Shown here: piece after piece, positions 14,615-27,944 of the stretch
Position numbering within the stretch: the stretch's first letter is position 1
Layout: each line of letters starts with the position of its first letter
DNA from: Gossypium raimondii
Taxonomy: Eukaryota; Streptophyta; Magnoliopsida; Malvales; Malvaceae
Assembly: GCF_025698545.1 (NCBI RefSeq)
Contig: NC_068571.1
Coordinates: forward strand, 52,485,733 to 52,549,732
Length of the DNA: 64,000 bases
Direction of reading: 5' to 3'
Made by a program: the position numbers and the translations under genes
The notes under the pieces: model-generated
What the model saw: only the letters and a program-made list of their open reading frames with translations
Databases searched by the model: none
What the model was told of the DNA's origin: nothing

Positions 14615-14730
14615 AATTAAGTCTTAGCTCAATTGACATAGGTACTGCTTTTCAATGTAGGAAGATGTATTATCCTCCTATTTATGGGTTGGAGAGGACT
14701 ATGAATAATTCTAGACATTGTATTAAAAAA
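14615..14730 (+). repeat. SINE-like repeat
   Basis: The segment opens with AAGTCTTAGCTCAATTGACATAGG, similar to a tRNA-type A box (TTAGCTCAATTGGCA). It continues with a conserved-looking body and ends in an A-rich tail (TTAAAAAATAAAA). That layout is typical of plant tRNA-derived SINEs. I recall a similar body as common in cotton, but this is from memory. Confidence 0.45.
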
Positions 14731-14989
14731 TAAAATATAATTAGAAATTATAATGAGATTATTAAAAAGAATCTAAGTTATCTAATGAGAATGCTACATG
14801 CATTCTAAAATTTCAATTAAAAAAACTTTTATTGGTTAGTGAATTGTTTATCAAAAGCCTCCAACTAATAGCTAAATCATTACTTATGAAAACAAAACTT
14901 TCTATTTCAACATGAAATTGTATTGATTTACATGTTGTACGCATCAAGCCAATAAATTATAAATACTCTCCATTACAATTGGTTTTAAT

Positions 14990-16515
14990 CCAAAGTTAAA
15001 TATTTCTCATCTTTGAATTTTTGTATGTGCATATATATTCCAATTGCTCCACCACAACGCACAAAGATGAGTGAATCCTCAAATAAATGTGGGAATATAT
15101 ATTAATTACAAGTTTCTTTGTATTATTAGATGTTTTGAATGTATTGCAGATTCGATTATGACATGATTTCTGATTATAATATTGATTCGATAGTTTTCCC
15201 GACATTAGGGGGAGAGTAATTTGAACTAGAAGTTCAATAAGAATAACTCATTATAAGTTAACTATTAGATGTACTTACAAACTTAATGAGAATAACCAAG
15301 TGTTATATACCATCTAATATTTTAATTTGAATCAAAGTCCCAATAGGACAATCAATTAGAATAAATAATAGATTGATCGGTTTCAAAGATGAAAATTCTT
15401 CTAGATGGTCATATAGTGGAGGCGGGTGCTCTAGAAAAGACCCAATACATAACTAATAAGTAAAACTTCAGAGGATATTCGGGTACCTGAAACTGAAGAT
15501 TAAAATTGTGAAAATAAGAGATCTCGATAAGTTATGTCAATTCGAGAAAATGTGAAACCGAATAATAAAAGTGGTTGACAATGATTTTGCATACAATATT
15601 ATTATTGAAATAATGAAATAAATTGAGGATTTTGAATAAATCTATTGAGAAATATATATATATATATATGGGATAAATTGATCGAAATAGAAAGAAGCAA
15701 CTCAATTACAATTAAATTCGTGGAGCTTTTGGACCAGTAGTCCAAATATCTAAAGGTATAAAGCCAGTGAGGGTGCAGTTGAAATAGAAATATGAAGTTT
15801 TTCGCTAAATCCTAGCATTGATTATGAAAAGATATAATATTCTTTTATGGTGGATACAATAACCTTTAGATATATTATTTTAACTTGCGTCTAATAGTTG
15901 TTGTTACAACCTTTTATGAACCACTATATAGTAAAGTTTATATTAAAATCTTTGAAGGATTTAGGATGCTAGAAGCATATTAAAATTCTCAAGAAAATTT
16001 TCATTTATATGAATTGAAATAATTTGAACATATGTAATAAATTTGACTTAATAAATAGTAGTGAAAGGAGGATTGTAAAATGATCCAAAATATCTATTTG
16101 TGTTTTATAAAAGAATCATGATTAAAGTTTGTTATGATTATTTTGAATCTCTTGAAGAGGTCAAAATATATTTCTCCCAAATTTCCCTCACTCATGACTT
16201 TTAAAAGAATAATAATATAAATGCTTAGCAATACATTCAAATAGTCATTTGAAAAACTAGTATTCAAGATTGAATACGTAGACGAGAAAGTATGTGATGT
16301 TTTCATGAGGGGGAGTAAATAAATGTTGTACTCATTTTCCCTTAATTGATGTTTTGTCCGATTGGGTTTTCTTGGTAAGGTTTTTAATGAGGCAGTATAT
16401 TATGCGTATTATAAACGTGTACTCTTTTTCTTTCATTAGGTTTTTATCCCACAAGGTTTTTCCTAATAAGGTTTTAATGAGGCACATTATCTACCAATAG
16501 ACATTCAAGGGGGAG
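14990..16515 (+). mobile_element. Ty1/copia polyprotein remnant
   Basis: The degraded frames line up with the second half of a copia polyprotein in the right order. An integrase C-terminal piece comes first (IPIAPPQRTKM near 15040-15070), then the VFPTLGGG linker near 15190. A linker with VPETED follows near 15490, then a reverse transcriptase start (PSIDYEK, DTITFRYI near 15815-15880). Next come pieces like the EGF..-EAY and IYLN segments, and a decayed VFIKES/VCYDYF stretch near 16110. A purine-rich tract (AAGGGGGAG, 16507-16515) precedes the LTR and is the polypurine tract. Many stops and frameshifts make it non-functional. No 5' LTR or gag was seen, so the 5' half is missing. Confidence 0.75.
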
Positions 16516-16748
16516 TGTTATGAATATCTTATTAAGTGGATGTCCATCATGATCAAGATAAAATTTTAATGTACTTTAAATTTTAATAGTTATTAGAATT
16601 AGATCTCTACTTCTTTTATACTTCTTATGTCTATAAATTGAAACTTTGAAGAAGTATTATAATCATCCATTTGATCAATAAAGTACATTCTCTATTACTT
16701 TCATTTTTTTTGTTCTTTATTCTCTGAATCTCTCTTTATTTTATAACA
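16516..16748 (+). repeat. 3' LTR of the copia remnant
   Basis: This 233-base segment starts TGTTATGAATATC directly after the polypurine tract and ends TTTTATAACA. It therefore has the short inverted ends TGTTAT/ATAACA expected of a copia LTR. Its second half carries AATAAA-type polyadenylation signals (ATCAATAAAG near 16675). No matching 5' LTR is present in the window. Confidence 0.75.
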
Positions 16749-19164
16749 ATTTTTAATTTTTAATTTTATTTTTCCTAAAATATATTTTTAATTTTTAAAA
16801 ACATGTTAAGAAAATTAAAATTCCAAAAAGGGCGAAAATTCTAAAACTACTTACAAAATTAAAAAGAAAAAAAAAAAGAGCATAGCAGTGTATTGACAAA
16901 AAATCCCACGATTTCCATCGGTCAAAAAGTAAACCAGCTGGCTAAGCATGAAACACCTGATTTTATCAAAGCCGCCGTGATCAACCGCGTGGCGGAGTAA
17001 GACGATCATTACCATTCGATATTGCCACGCTAGCATCATGATTCATGATGGAATAAAATAATATCTGGTTAATATAAGCTACAAGTATTAATACTCTTTG
17101 GAGATTTGAAATTTAGTCCCTGATATTTATTTTAAGGAATTTAACTCTCCTACTTTTAAAATTTAAAAATACAAGTTCAATTATAATACTGTTAAAATTC
17201 TTTTGTTAAATTCAAATTAATTATTACGGTTTTTTTGGTTATATGACTATCAAAAAGGAAGCTAGGAAATTTTATTGGGGATAGAAATAAAGAATAATTT
17301 GAGGGTAAAATGTGAATTTACCTTTATACTAATTACAATATTACAAAATCTAAAAGGGTAATGCAGCAATCTTAGCGTCTCTTTTATTACTAAGTGAATA
17401 TTTTTTTATAAAGTCACACATACAAATTTACCCGAAAATCTTTGAAAGTTTAACAATTTGACTTAAATTTTGAATAATAAAAAAGACTAAATTCTTAAAA
17501 GTAAAAGTGGAAAGACTAAATTCAAATGTGTGAAAAGTCGAAAGACTTCGAACACATTTTAACCATAATAATTATATTTCTTTTCGATCTCCTACTCGAG
17601 ATCTCCATAAGAAGTTGAAAAAACAGGCATTTTGATTGCGTAATCTGCGCTTCCATGGACCCAATGGTCCACATTTGATCGCAATCCCATCTCCATAAGA
17701 AAGTTGAATTGATATTGTTTTTATTATAAACCCTTTTTTTTTTTTAAGAATTATGAGTTTTTTTTATAAAATCTTTAGAATTACCTATAATCTATTTTTA
17801 ATATTTAAATAATAAGATAAACATATTTTAACGTGCTCTAACCCATATTTTCCTAAATTGATAATAATATCGATGTCAACCAAGCTAAAGCTTAATCTAC
17901 AACATCAAGAGATATTGTTTTTAGGTTTAAGCAAAGTAATAGCTACGAACAACATCAAGAGATAAGTAGGGGGCTTCGGCTCTCCAAAAAAATGATGGAG
18001 TTGTTGGGGTGAAGTTTAATCTCTATAAAAATTACAAAATTATAAGTTAATATAATGATAAAAATACATTTTATTCTCAAATTTTTATAATTCAATTTTG
18101 ATCTCTAAACAAAATTTCTAACTTCACCCTTAAAATACCGATGATTTTAGGTAACAAAATTGCTTATTTAGATATTATTTATGTATTTTTATTAAGTTGT
18201 GTTTGAAATATTTTGTATTTAAATATTATAGGGTAAATTATATTATAGGCCACTCAAATATGGTTTTTTGTCACCCAATTATAAAAGTTACAAAATAGTT
18301 ACTTAATTATTCAACTTTGTCTTTTTGGTCACTAACTAACTGGCTAGTGTAAAAATAGACACCCAAAAATCTAAGATAGTTGAGTGACAAAAAGATAAAA
18401 TTAAATAATTAAGTGACGATTTTATAATTTTTCATAGTTAAGTGACAAAAGAAATTACAATTAAGTGAGTATGAATATGATTTATCGTAATTTATATTGT
18501 AAGCCATTTGCTGGTTGGTTTTTGGTATTATATTCATATTGTAAGCCATATTATTCATGAGGGTGTCATGTCAAAGATGTGCTGCAATTACATGGTACAA
18601 TTGAAATTGATATTTGATATTACTTTCCAAAGTCCAAACACATTATCCCCAACAATATAGCATCAAATCCAATCATTCAACTATTTTGCAATAATGGTAC
18701 CTTTTTGCCATCAATGTGATGTGGAAATCGACCCCTAGGTTGAAAAATAAGAATTCATTTTTTTATATAAAAATTTATAGATATTAAGATTGGATAATTT
18801 TCTTTATGTATTTATTATTATTGTCTATAGTATTCGCGAGAATATATATTTTGTTCATGGTAACCAATTCAGTTGATTGAGTTACTACGAGATTATAATT
18901 TGAAATTGTCTTTATTGGATACTAATAAGTACATTTTTTAGATATTTGAATCTAAGAGTCCTTTGTAGAATTTGATTCAATATATTTAACCGTGAGTACA
19001 TCATCTGAAATTGTTCTTTTTGATTACCCACAAATGGGTTTCTAGTGATTCAAATCCGTATCCTCTAATACAAAGAAGTGAACTCCGTAGAAAAATGTGG
19101 GTCGTTACAATTCTATAAATATCCAAAGAGGACACAATTCTAAATTATGTACTCATGTAACAAC
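16749..19164. other. Intergenic region with a palindromic MITE relic
   Basis: No gene is supported. The slightly GC-richer patch at 16880-17040 opens a 62-codon minus frame that I do not recognise. At about 18235-18490 a stretch starts GGGTAAATTATATTATAGG and runs through near-inverted halves with phrases such as GAGTGACAAAAAGA. This looks like a MITE relic. Similar pieces occur near 14330-14540, 22280-22340 and 42905-43080. Confidence 0.4.
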
Positions 19165-19867
19165 TAGACCTGTTCATGGGTCGGGTCACTCGGCCTGCCC
19201 GAAATGTGGGAGGGTTTAGGCAAAAATATAGGCCCGAAAAATAGATTTGAACAAAAAAATAAGACCCGTTTAAAAAATGGCCGGGCCTCGGGTAAGGCAT
19301 TTTTTGGCCCGGACCCGGCCCAGCCAGACCCGAATTCACTAAAGGACAAAAAAATCTACTTTTTTATTTTTTAATATTATTTTTTTGTTGTTTTCTCCCT
19401 ATTTTATGACCATTTTACTATTATACTGCTATTATTTTGTTGTTATTATTTGGATATTGTATAAAACTTATTTTATTGTTAATTTTATTATTATTTTAAA
19501 GGTATTTGTTAATTTTGTTATTATTTTAGAGGCATTTGCTTGTTAAGTTGCATCTATCTTAATATTATTTGTTAAGTTGCATCTATCTTAGTGTTATTTA
19601 AGTATACATATTTTTAAATTTTATTTTCAATTTGTTGGGAAATATTTATTTTGATGTTTTTAGTATTTTTTATGTATTATATATTTTTTAAAATTATACA
19701 AAAAATATAAAAATTAATATGGCGGGCCGGGTCAAGCTCGGGTTTTAGCCTCTTTATCCGGGTAGGGCTTGGGCAAAATTTTAGGCCCATTTTCAGGTTT
19801 GGCCCGAGCCTAGCAAACTGGCCTCTAAATTTTTAGTTGAGCCCGGCCCGACCCATGCACACCTCTA
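19165..19867. mobile_element. hAT-type non-autonomous element, TAGACCTG family
   Basis: The 703-base element begins TAGACCTGTTCATGGGTCGG and ends with an inverted counterpart, CCGACCCATGCACACCTCTA. It is flanked on both sides by the exact 8-base duplication GTAACAAC (19157-19164 and 19868-19875). An 8-base duplication with TAG/CTA ends fits the hAT superfamily. The ends are GC-rich (repeated GGCCCG), the core is AT-rich, and there is no transposase frame. A 19-base direct repeat (CCAAAGAGGACACAATTCT) also occurs on each side, at 19123-19141 and 19875-19893. Confidence 0.8.
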
Positions 19868-19875
19868 GTAACAAC

Positions 19876-22400
19876 CAAAGAGGACACAATTCTGACACCC
19901 ATCAATTGGATGAATTGCCTTGGTTTTGGGTCGTGACACTTATCAACAATTTAAGTTTTCAATATGATTTTTTTAGTTATCTCAAATCCAAGTCACTTCA
20001 GGTTTTGATTATTTTGAGGTTGGATAACTTTTAGCCAATGTCGTTTGGACGAAACCGGCAGATTGGATCGAGAATTGGTTGGGTACTAGTTCGGAAGGTG
20101 TTTTTGAACCGATTAGATCGGGGTCCACTACGAACCAACGGTTAAACTAAGTTTTTTTAATTTTTAATAATTTTTTAATCGAATCGGTTGAACCAATCGA
20201 ACCAATGATGTAATCAATACGACCACCAATTCGATTTAAAAAAAAAAACATCACTTTTAGCTCAAGCCAATTTTGAGTTTGGACCTTTATGATCAAAATC
20301 AGGTTATCGGTTTGAATTTTCGAGTTTTGATCATAATTCACAAATCTAGTATTAAATTAGTGACCCTATAAAATAGTTTAAGACCCCAAAAAATGGGCCT
20401 TTCTTTTGTCACTGCAGCTTACAACCTTGAACTATGGGCTGTTAAAAGGCTTTTGTTCAATAGGGAAGGAGACCAGTGCTTATGAATCATAAAGCCCAAT
20501 TTTATGCCCAACAGCCTTTTGCAAGAGCATCTATTGGGACCCACTGATTTGAATTGAATTTTGGACAGAATATTTTATATTTAATTAAATTTTATAATTA
20601 TTATAAATATGTATAAATACTACATAAAATTTTAATTTTTAAAAAATAAACATGGTATTTGTTTGAGAATAAATATGTTGTTTTTATCATTTTAGAAATA
20701 ATCTATTAAATTTTTAAAATTTTTATATTTATTAATAAGAAGTCTCTAAGAAAGGTAATTAAAACCCATCCTGTTTTAGTGTAAAAATAATTTAACATTT
20801 TTCGGGGTTGTCAGGGTGTATTTGGTTCTGTTTTTGGATAAAATTGAATTAAATTGTTTTTTCGATTTTTATTTTGAAATCCAAATTGTAAAATCAAAAT
20901 ATCCAAATCGATAATAAGGTTTTGATTCGATTTGGAGTTTGTTTGTCAAAAACAATATTAACATAATTTATTTTTCACAGCAATCATAATACATAATCTA
21001 AATTCATTTATACATTTATCAAGTGACTTAAATAGTTAAATTAATATTATAATAATTCAAAAGATAATTTTTATAAGAAAATCATTTTAGTTATTAAGTT
21101 GATAAATATTTCAAAGTTGTTAAAAGAAAATGTAAACATAAATCATTCATGCACAGAATGTTTTACTATGTTGTTTCTTTTATTAATTGTTAGTTTTAAT
21201 TAGTTATAATCGAGTGATTGCAATATGCCATATAATCATTTAAATTGCAAACTATCAAGTATATATAATTGTCTGCTTGTGAACAATTATTTCTTATATA
21301 AACAAACATTTCTAAAATTAAGATTATACTTCTAATTATTATATTAAAGAAATGATCCACTTCGCTAATATAAAATGAAACTACACATTCTTAACTTTTT
21401 TTATGATTATATTTAGTTTTTAAAATAACATAATAATTGGGTCAAATGAATTAGTCAATTTATTATTCTATTAGAATGGTTCTTATAAATATGTTTTTCT
21501 TTTTATTCAATTTGATTTGGATATAATGGGTTACGTGTGAGAAAATCAAATTCAAAACCGAATTGTAAGGTTCGGGTGATAACAACAACCCGAAATCGAA
21601 CCAAATGCACTAATTCAAATTGTTTTTTCAATTTCCTTGCTCAGCCTTACGTGTTGCGGTGTTTTCACTTTTACTAGATTTTCGAGTTGTCTCGATTATT
21701 ATACCTCAAATTCGTCATTGATGTTTTCGACCGATTTTGTTTTTGGTCCCTACTTTTTTAATTGATATAATAATACATTTAGTCCTCAACATTTACATAT
21801 TTCATCAACTTAGTTGTGACTCTAAATAATTCAATAAATTTAACTCTTCACTTTTAAAAATTCTATCGGTTTAAAAGAAATCGTTCACTATCACTAGCAT
21901 TTCCCACCGTCCACAACATAAAAAGATTTCCCTCCAACGACAATTCCTTCATTGTCTCTAGCTAATTCTAGGGTTTATTATAGGCAAAACCCTCACTTTA
22001 TAATTCCGAGTGAATGATTAATAATCTCCGATTAATAATTTTAATGTATTTATAATTCCGATTTACGATGAGAATGTGTTTGCGAACTAAATTGATAAAA
22101 TTGATAAATATGAGACGTTTAATTTGTTGAATTATTTAGAATTGAGACCAAATTGATAGAATGTCTAAATATTTATGACTAAATATACTATCACACCAGT
22201 TAAAAAGGACACTGTTAACAATTTAATAGAAGTTGGGCAATTGAAAACCTTATTGGCGAAATTGAAAGTTTTTATAGTTCGGTAACCAAAACAGAAATAC
22301 ACTAATGTTTAGGTGACTAATAATATAATTTACCCTAAAATTCAATGAAATTGCAAAATGACCCCTCAAAATTACATAAAATAAAAAACAGAACCTCCAA
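19876..22400. other. AT-rich intergenic region
   Basis: No gene is seen. The segment near 20040-20220 is rich in GGTTGAACC/CGAACC-type inverted phrases and is probably an old MITE. The last few hundred bases are the likely promoter region of the ATP synthase subunit g gene. Confidence 0.4.
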
Positions 22401-22404
22401 TAAA

Positions 22405-22410
22405 AGCCCA
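22405..22410 (-). promoter_or_regulatory. Site II-type element (TGGGCT)
   Basis: Read on the minus strand, TGGGCT matches the site II motif (TGGGCC/T). That motif is common in promoters of plant respiratory-chain and ribosomal-protein genes, where TCP factors bind. It lies just before the probable 5' UTR of the ATP synthase subunit g gene. A six-base match alone is weak, and the context makes it plausible. Confidence 0.35.
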
Positions 22411-23227
22411 AAAACAGGCCATTAGCTAACGAATCCATTGATCCCAAAAAGCTCGCTCTTCTTCCTTTTGTAAGCGGCGCCGGCAAGAAGCTAAGGCCAG
22501 TCCACCTCGGATCTATCGTCTCTGCCTTCCATCGATAACAAGCTATCTTTCATGTTTCACTTCTTCTTTCATCAAAGGTAAGATTCAATTCGTTTGCTTA
22601 GATCTGTAATTCATTTGATTTTCAAACCATCTCAGTACTTTTATCATGTTATTCCCAGATCCATTGATTTTCATGGCTGATCACTGTTCCATCTCTTTAT
22701 TTCCACTTTTTATTGGTTCATATGTTTATTTTTAGGGTTTCAATTAGCTTATTTCATGTTCGATATAATTGCACGACTTCTTCTTCTTCTTCTTTTAAAT
22801 TAGTCAAAATACGCCTGTAATCCCTATTTTAGGCAAAGTTTGATATCTAATTTAAATCCTCTTGCATTTGCTAATTAAAAATCGGTTTAAATTGTTGATA
22901 CTGCTAATATATATTTTTTTGGGGTCAAAATTTGCTTATTATCAGGTCCTCTTACTTTTTCAAATTAAAAATTCTAGTCCAGTTATTGATTAAGATAGTG
23001 TTTATTGATTAAAATATGCTTCTGAAGATGGTATGAATGATTGCGTGGTATGTTAATGGCAAATTTTGATGGAAAATACTTACTTTTTAAGTAGAAATCT
23101 AAATCTCAAATTTCATTCAAACACAGGATCGATGGCTTAATTTGACTTTTTCTTTATGGTTTTCTGAATTCAGAGGGAGATGATTTATTGTTTAATTTTT
23201 GAACTTTCATATATGGTGCAGATTTTG

Positions 23228-24805
23228 ATGGCATCAAAATTGCAGCAGTTGCAATCTCAGGCGTGCCAAGCTTCAAAGTTTGTGGTGAAGCACGGAACTG
23301 CTTACTACAAGCAGTTGTTGGAGCAGAACAAGCAATACATTCAAGACCCGCCGACAGTGGAGAAGTGCAACGAGTTGGCTAAGCAACTCTTTTACACTCG
23401 CCTTGCTAGGTATTTGCTACTTGCTTTTAGTCATTTGCTCCTCTTTTTCTGCTATGTTGCTGTGTCGTTGATTCTTATTTTTCTGTGTTGTTGAAATGTG
23501 TTGATACTTTTTGCTTGTATTGTCTAGTTAGTGGATTTCCATGCATCTAAATTGACTAATATATGTAGGTTAGTATGTTATTTATGTTTTGTACTTAAAT
23601 TAATCATATAAAGCAACTTTTCGAGCAAGGGTATCATGTATTTAAATGTCAAATGTTTTGTTTGTAAAGCTCCCATAACAAAAGGATTGAAGTATGCTTT
23701 ATCTAGCAGACTAAAATATCAGCTGCCAAATATAGTGAAGGAAATATGTTATAATTAGTCCAAGTCATCAGTCAAGTTGATTCAAAGTGAATGAAGTTCT
23801 TACTAACTTCATTTGTGACAAGTGAAATCTTGCAGCGGTAATATTTTTGGCCATACTGTTGTACATGTTCACTGCTACCTAAAATATATACACACACATC
23901 TGGTTGATTTTAGAAGAATTGGACAAACTGATGGTGCTTGCTTCTTTTTAGATGTTACTTGGGGCATGTCAATGATAATCCCTTGTGCTTTGCCATTGTT
24001 TCTTACTGCGGCTGCCCAATTACTTGCATCTATTGTATTGTGTTCATGATTTTATCGTATTTCCATATTTATCTTGCATTATTAATGAATTATACAGTTT
24101 AGTACACTGTTATTCCTGGTTTTGTTTGAGTTACAAAGTGCCCGGGATTAGGATACTGGTCTATGGTAAAGATGAGTTTCATTTGCATGCTAATAGGAAG
24201 GTTTTGTAGGCCATTGTAAGAGAACATTTACTTAGATTTATTGTAAGGAAGTGAAATTCTTGCTGTTGAAATTCTCGAAGCACCCATGTCCGACACTTGT
24301 GTCTTATACATAGGTATTGTGATATGGCCTCCAAGAACCCTCTAAATAAATAGAAAAACTTGTAAAAATTTGACCATACCCGTGTTGGATGAATACCTAT
24401 GAGGAAAAGAAAAATGAATGAACCATTTTCTAGAGATTCTCAAGATAAATGTCATTTTGTTACAATGTGGTTGGGTTGCTTTCTGGGTCGATGATAACTG
24501 TGATTATTTGCAATTTCCTTGTTACATGCTGTCTCAAATTTGGAGGCAGTAATACTGTCTAAAAATTGGAATTATGAGTGTGTATCTAAATAACCCCTTT
24601 CGATACAATTTTTTGCAGTATCCCAGGTCGTACAGAGTCATTCTGGAAGGAGCTCGATTATGTCAAACAACTATGGAAGAACAGGAAAGAGCTGAAGGTC
24701 GAAGATGCCGGTATTGCCGCTTTGTTTGGAATGGAGTGCTTTGCATGGTATTGCGCAGGTGAGATAGTGGGAAGGGGTTTTACTTTCACCGGTTACTATG
24801 TTTAA
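23228..24805 (+). CDS. Mitochondrial ATP synthase subunit g
   Basis: Subunit g is a small inner-membrane subunit of the mitochondrial F1Fo ATP synthase, needed for dimer formation rather than catalysis. Two coding exons, 23228-23409 and 24619-24805, join through a 1209-base GT-AG intron to give 122 residues, the family's usual size. The N-terminus reads MASKLQQLQSQACQASKFVV and the middle FWKELDYVKQLWKNRKELKV. The C-terminal hydrophobic stretch (about residues 88-112) holds a GEIVG motif (G108-G112), the GxxxG pattern used for helix packing. The 5' UTR also appears split, with a donor after 22577 and an acceptor at 23173 or 23221. The upstream in-frame ATG at 23180 would fall inside that intron or leader, and similarity starts at 23228, so I chose the latter. 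Transcription is in the same direction as the IST1-like gene downstream. Confidence 0.93.
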
Positions 24806-27800
24806 GGGGAGTTTGGATGTTTTTTCGCCATTGCACGATTGAATTACGGCCACACTGGATGTGCATTTTTGTTGTTTTTAGAGATTTTTGAAGCTGAGAA
24901 ATCAGTGAATTAACACTCGGTATAGCCTGAATAAGTTGTTATAGTTGAAAGTTGAAACGGCTTAGGTTGATAATAAGCCCTTGCTATTGTTTCATTATCT
25001 TTACAGAATTTAATGCACCCCGAAGGTTGATAACGGTGCAAATTACTCATCTCCACTAACCTTTCATATTGTTTCTACCGCACCTGTTGCCCAGCCTTGA
25101 CGGTTCAATCGAGAATTGGTCCAGTGGTTCAATATTTCACGTAGAATAATATAATTTTTGGCTTGAACTTGGCCAGGTTTACTTTGATACATATATTTTT
25201 GATCCGCTTACATTTGAATTTGAAAACTAGGTTTATTTTTATCACTAAACTTGAAAAATATAAAAGTATGATGATGTGGCATAAATTTCAAATGATGATA
25301 TGGTACTATCTTAAAGTATCATATTTGGTAATGTGGTCGGTGTTATTGAAATAGGGTTGTTGATCGGATGGATAGAAAATTAATCAATATAATATTTTGA
25401 ACAAAAGGGTTGAATCAATTGACTCAAAATTTGCTTGAAATTGGTAAAATTTAAAACCAAAACAAAATTGATAGCTGAATCGATTTAATATCATTTTTAT
25501 TTTAAAATATGTTAAATTTTATAAAATTTTAATTAATTAATTAATTATTTTGATCTGGTTATCAAACCGATTCAATTGGGAATCAATGATTTGACTTGTT
25601 CAATCACTAAATCAATTATCAAAATTGAGATTAACAATTTAATTTGTAATCAAATTCTATTTAACGAATGAACAAATAACAAAAAGTTTACGCCTAGTAG
25701 GAAAAACGAATAACAGAAATTGAAGGATATAAAGCACTTTTTGATAAGAATATGCTTTTGAGTTCTACGTAAGTATTTTTGAGACAAAAATTTTCTGTAA
25801 AATATTTTTGACTAAAAATAAAATAAATTTTTTAATTTTTACAAAGTACTTCTAAGAAACAATGTTAATCTGACCATAATCAATTAAACCGGAAATGTAG
25901 GGTTGAATTGAACCAGTAACGGAATGATTAAGTAGGGTTTTTTATTTTATGGGCCGCAATTTGTTGGGTGGCATTTGGTAATGGCACGCCGAAAGTCGTC
26001 GCCCCCTGCTTTGTTTACATGTTCCATACGGCCAGCTCATGTGCCCCCCTTTTACCTATAAATGGAGCTGGCCACTTTATTTTTATTCTTATTAATAAAT
26101 TGTGACATAATTATAATTTGAGTGAAAAAAATATAAAAATGTAAAAAATTAAAATAATAAAATTAAGACGTTAAAATCATATTATTTTTGGTTTAAATTT
26201 TATTACATGTATAAATAAACACTTTTACAGTAGTATTTTTTAATTTGCAAAAGGAATGAAATTTTAATAATTTTATAACGAGTTAAGATTCTTGGTTAAC
26301 ACTGACTCAATTAAATACATAAATGATATTTAGATTATAACACATTCACGATGTGATGTTAAAAGCAAATACAAAAGTATTAAGGTATTAAGAATTATGA
26401 TGTTTTAGGTTGAATTTGAGCGATTGTATTTTTAGATTTTATTTGATTTTAAATAACAAAAGTATTTTCGTAATATTATTTATTATTTTATAAAAAGAAG
26501 AGTTTTCGATAATTATTCAATTAAATTGAAATCGATTGATGGGTGATGTGAAATCAGTCTATACTTTTAACTATATAATATATAGATAGATATATATAAA
26601 ATGTTGATATTTTGATTGGATATTATAATTTTTAGAAGTGACATTGAAAGACTTTTTTTTATTAATTTTAAAAATCTTTTGGTCAACTAGTTTTTTAAAT
26701 TAAATTTAAAGTCTTCATCTACAAGGTGTAAATTGAAATATATATTTTTTCAAACTAAGTTTTGGGTTATGACTTATGAGTTTTTTAATTGTTTTTCTAA
26801 AGCAAATTAAAAAAAATGGGGGAAATTTATTTCTTTAATTCCTATTGGAGAATTGAATTTTATTATATACATTGAGAAAAGGTTCTAAGAAGCTGATTGG
26901 AGCCTTTTTTGTTTGAATAGGAAAGTACACGGAAATTGATGTCAACGTGGCATACCAGTGAAGGTCGTTGGAAAGAAAAATGTTAAATTGTGTAAAAGTT
27001 CCTTATACTATTTCTTTTTGATGAATTTAGCCCTTCTGCTATTATCTTTTTGATATGTTTCTTAAATTAAAAATAAACCCTTCAAACTCCAAACTAATTA
27101 AATTATAGTCTTAAATGCTTAAAAGTGTTTGAATTAATTAACTTTAATATTATAGTAACAAATCGATTGACATAATCAAGGGATAAAAAATTACTAATTT
27201 ATTTAATCAATTTCGATGTTTTGAAATTTAAATTTTCAATATTGAAAAATAAAATTGAGTAAACAAGCACAATTTGACAAAATTGCAGCTTTAGATCCCG
27301 AAATTCATAAAATCCTATGGTTACATCTAAAATTATAGTTTAGACCTTCAAAAATGCTAAAATTTTAATTTAGTCCTTCTGAAAACCATAAAGATATAAT
27401 TTAATACAAGAATAAAATTACATTTTAACTCCCATTACAATATATAACTTAATCTCGGCCCCTAAAAGAAATTTCTGGCTTCACCCCTAACTAAAATGAA
27501 AGCTCCTTAAAAGTTAAGTGACAAAATTGCAATGATTTTATTTTGGTCCTAAAATGAAAACATCGTAAAAGTTACGTGGCGAAATGGGTAGTTTACCAAA
27601 AAGTATATAGTACAGGGACTTATTTATGAAATTTGACCATAAATTGCAAAGGTCGACTTTGTCTCGGTAAGAGATATTAACAAAAAGATGAAAGAAAAAA
27701 GACAATGAGAAAAAAGAAAACGGCTGTTCAATTTTCCGGGAAAGTCCAAGTAGGTTCCTATAAAATTCTTCACCTTTATAATATTAATTTCAGTTAATAA

Positions 27801-27944
27801 TTTGTCGATCAAAATCAAATTAAAATCACATTTCCCTTTCCAAGTCTTTTTCTTTTTCGATAAAGGAAAAGAGAATCTTTTTAATCTCTTCCATTCTCCC
27901 TTATCATTGAATTATCAGAATACTCTCACCTCAAAAAAAAAAAA
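24806..27944. other. Intergenic region
   Basis: No gene is seen. It holds the 3' UTR of ATP synthase g, AT-rich sequence, a dispersed repeat piece near 27290-27490 (shared with ACS intron 3), and the leader of the IST1-like gene. That leader is CT-rich and ends in an A tract just before the start codon. Confidence 0.45.

Noticed and set aside
16851-17039. 62-codon minus frame in a GC-richer patch
   Set aside because: There are no recognisable motifs, the frame opens into a poly-A tract, and there is no sign of further exons. It may be a gene relic but cannot be supported.
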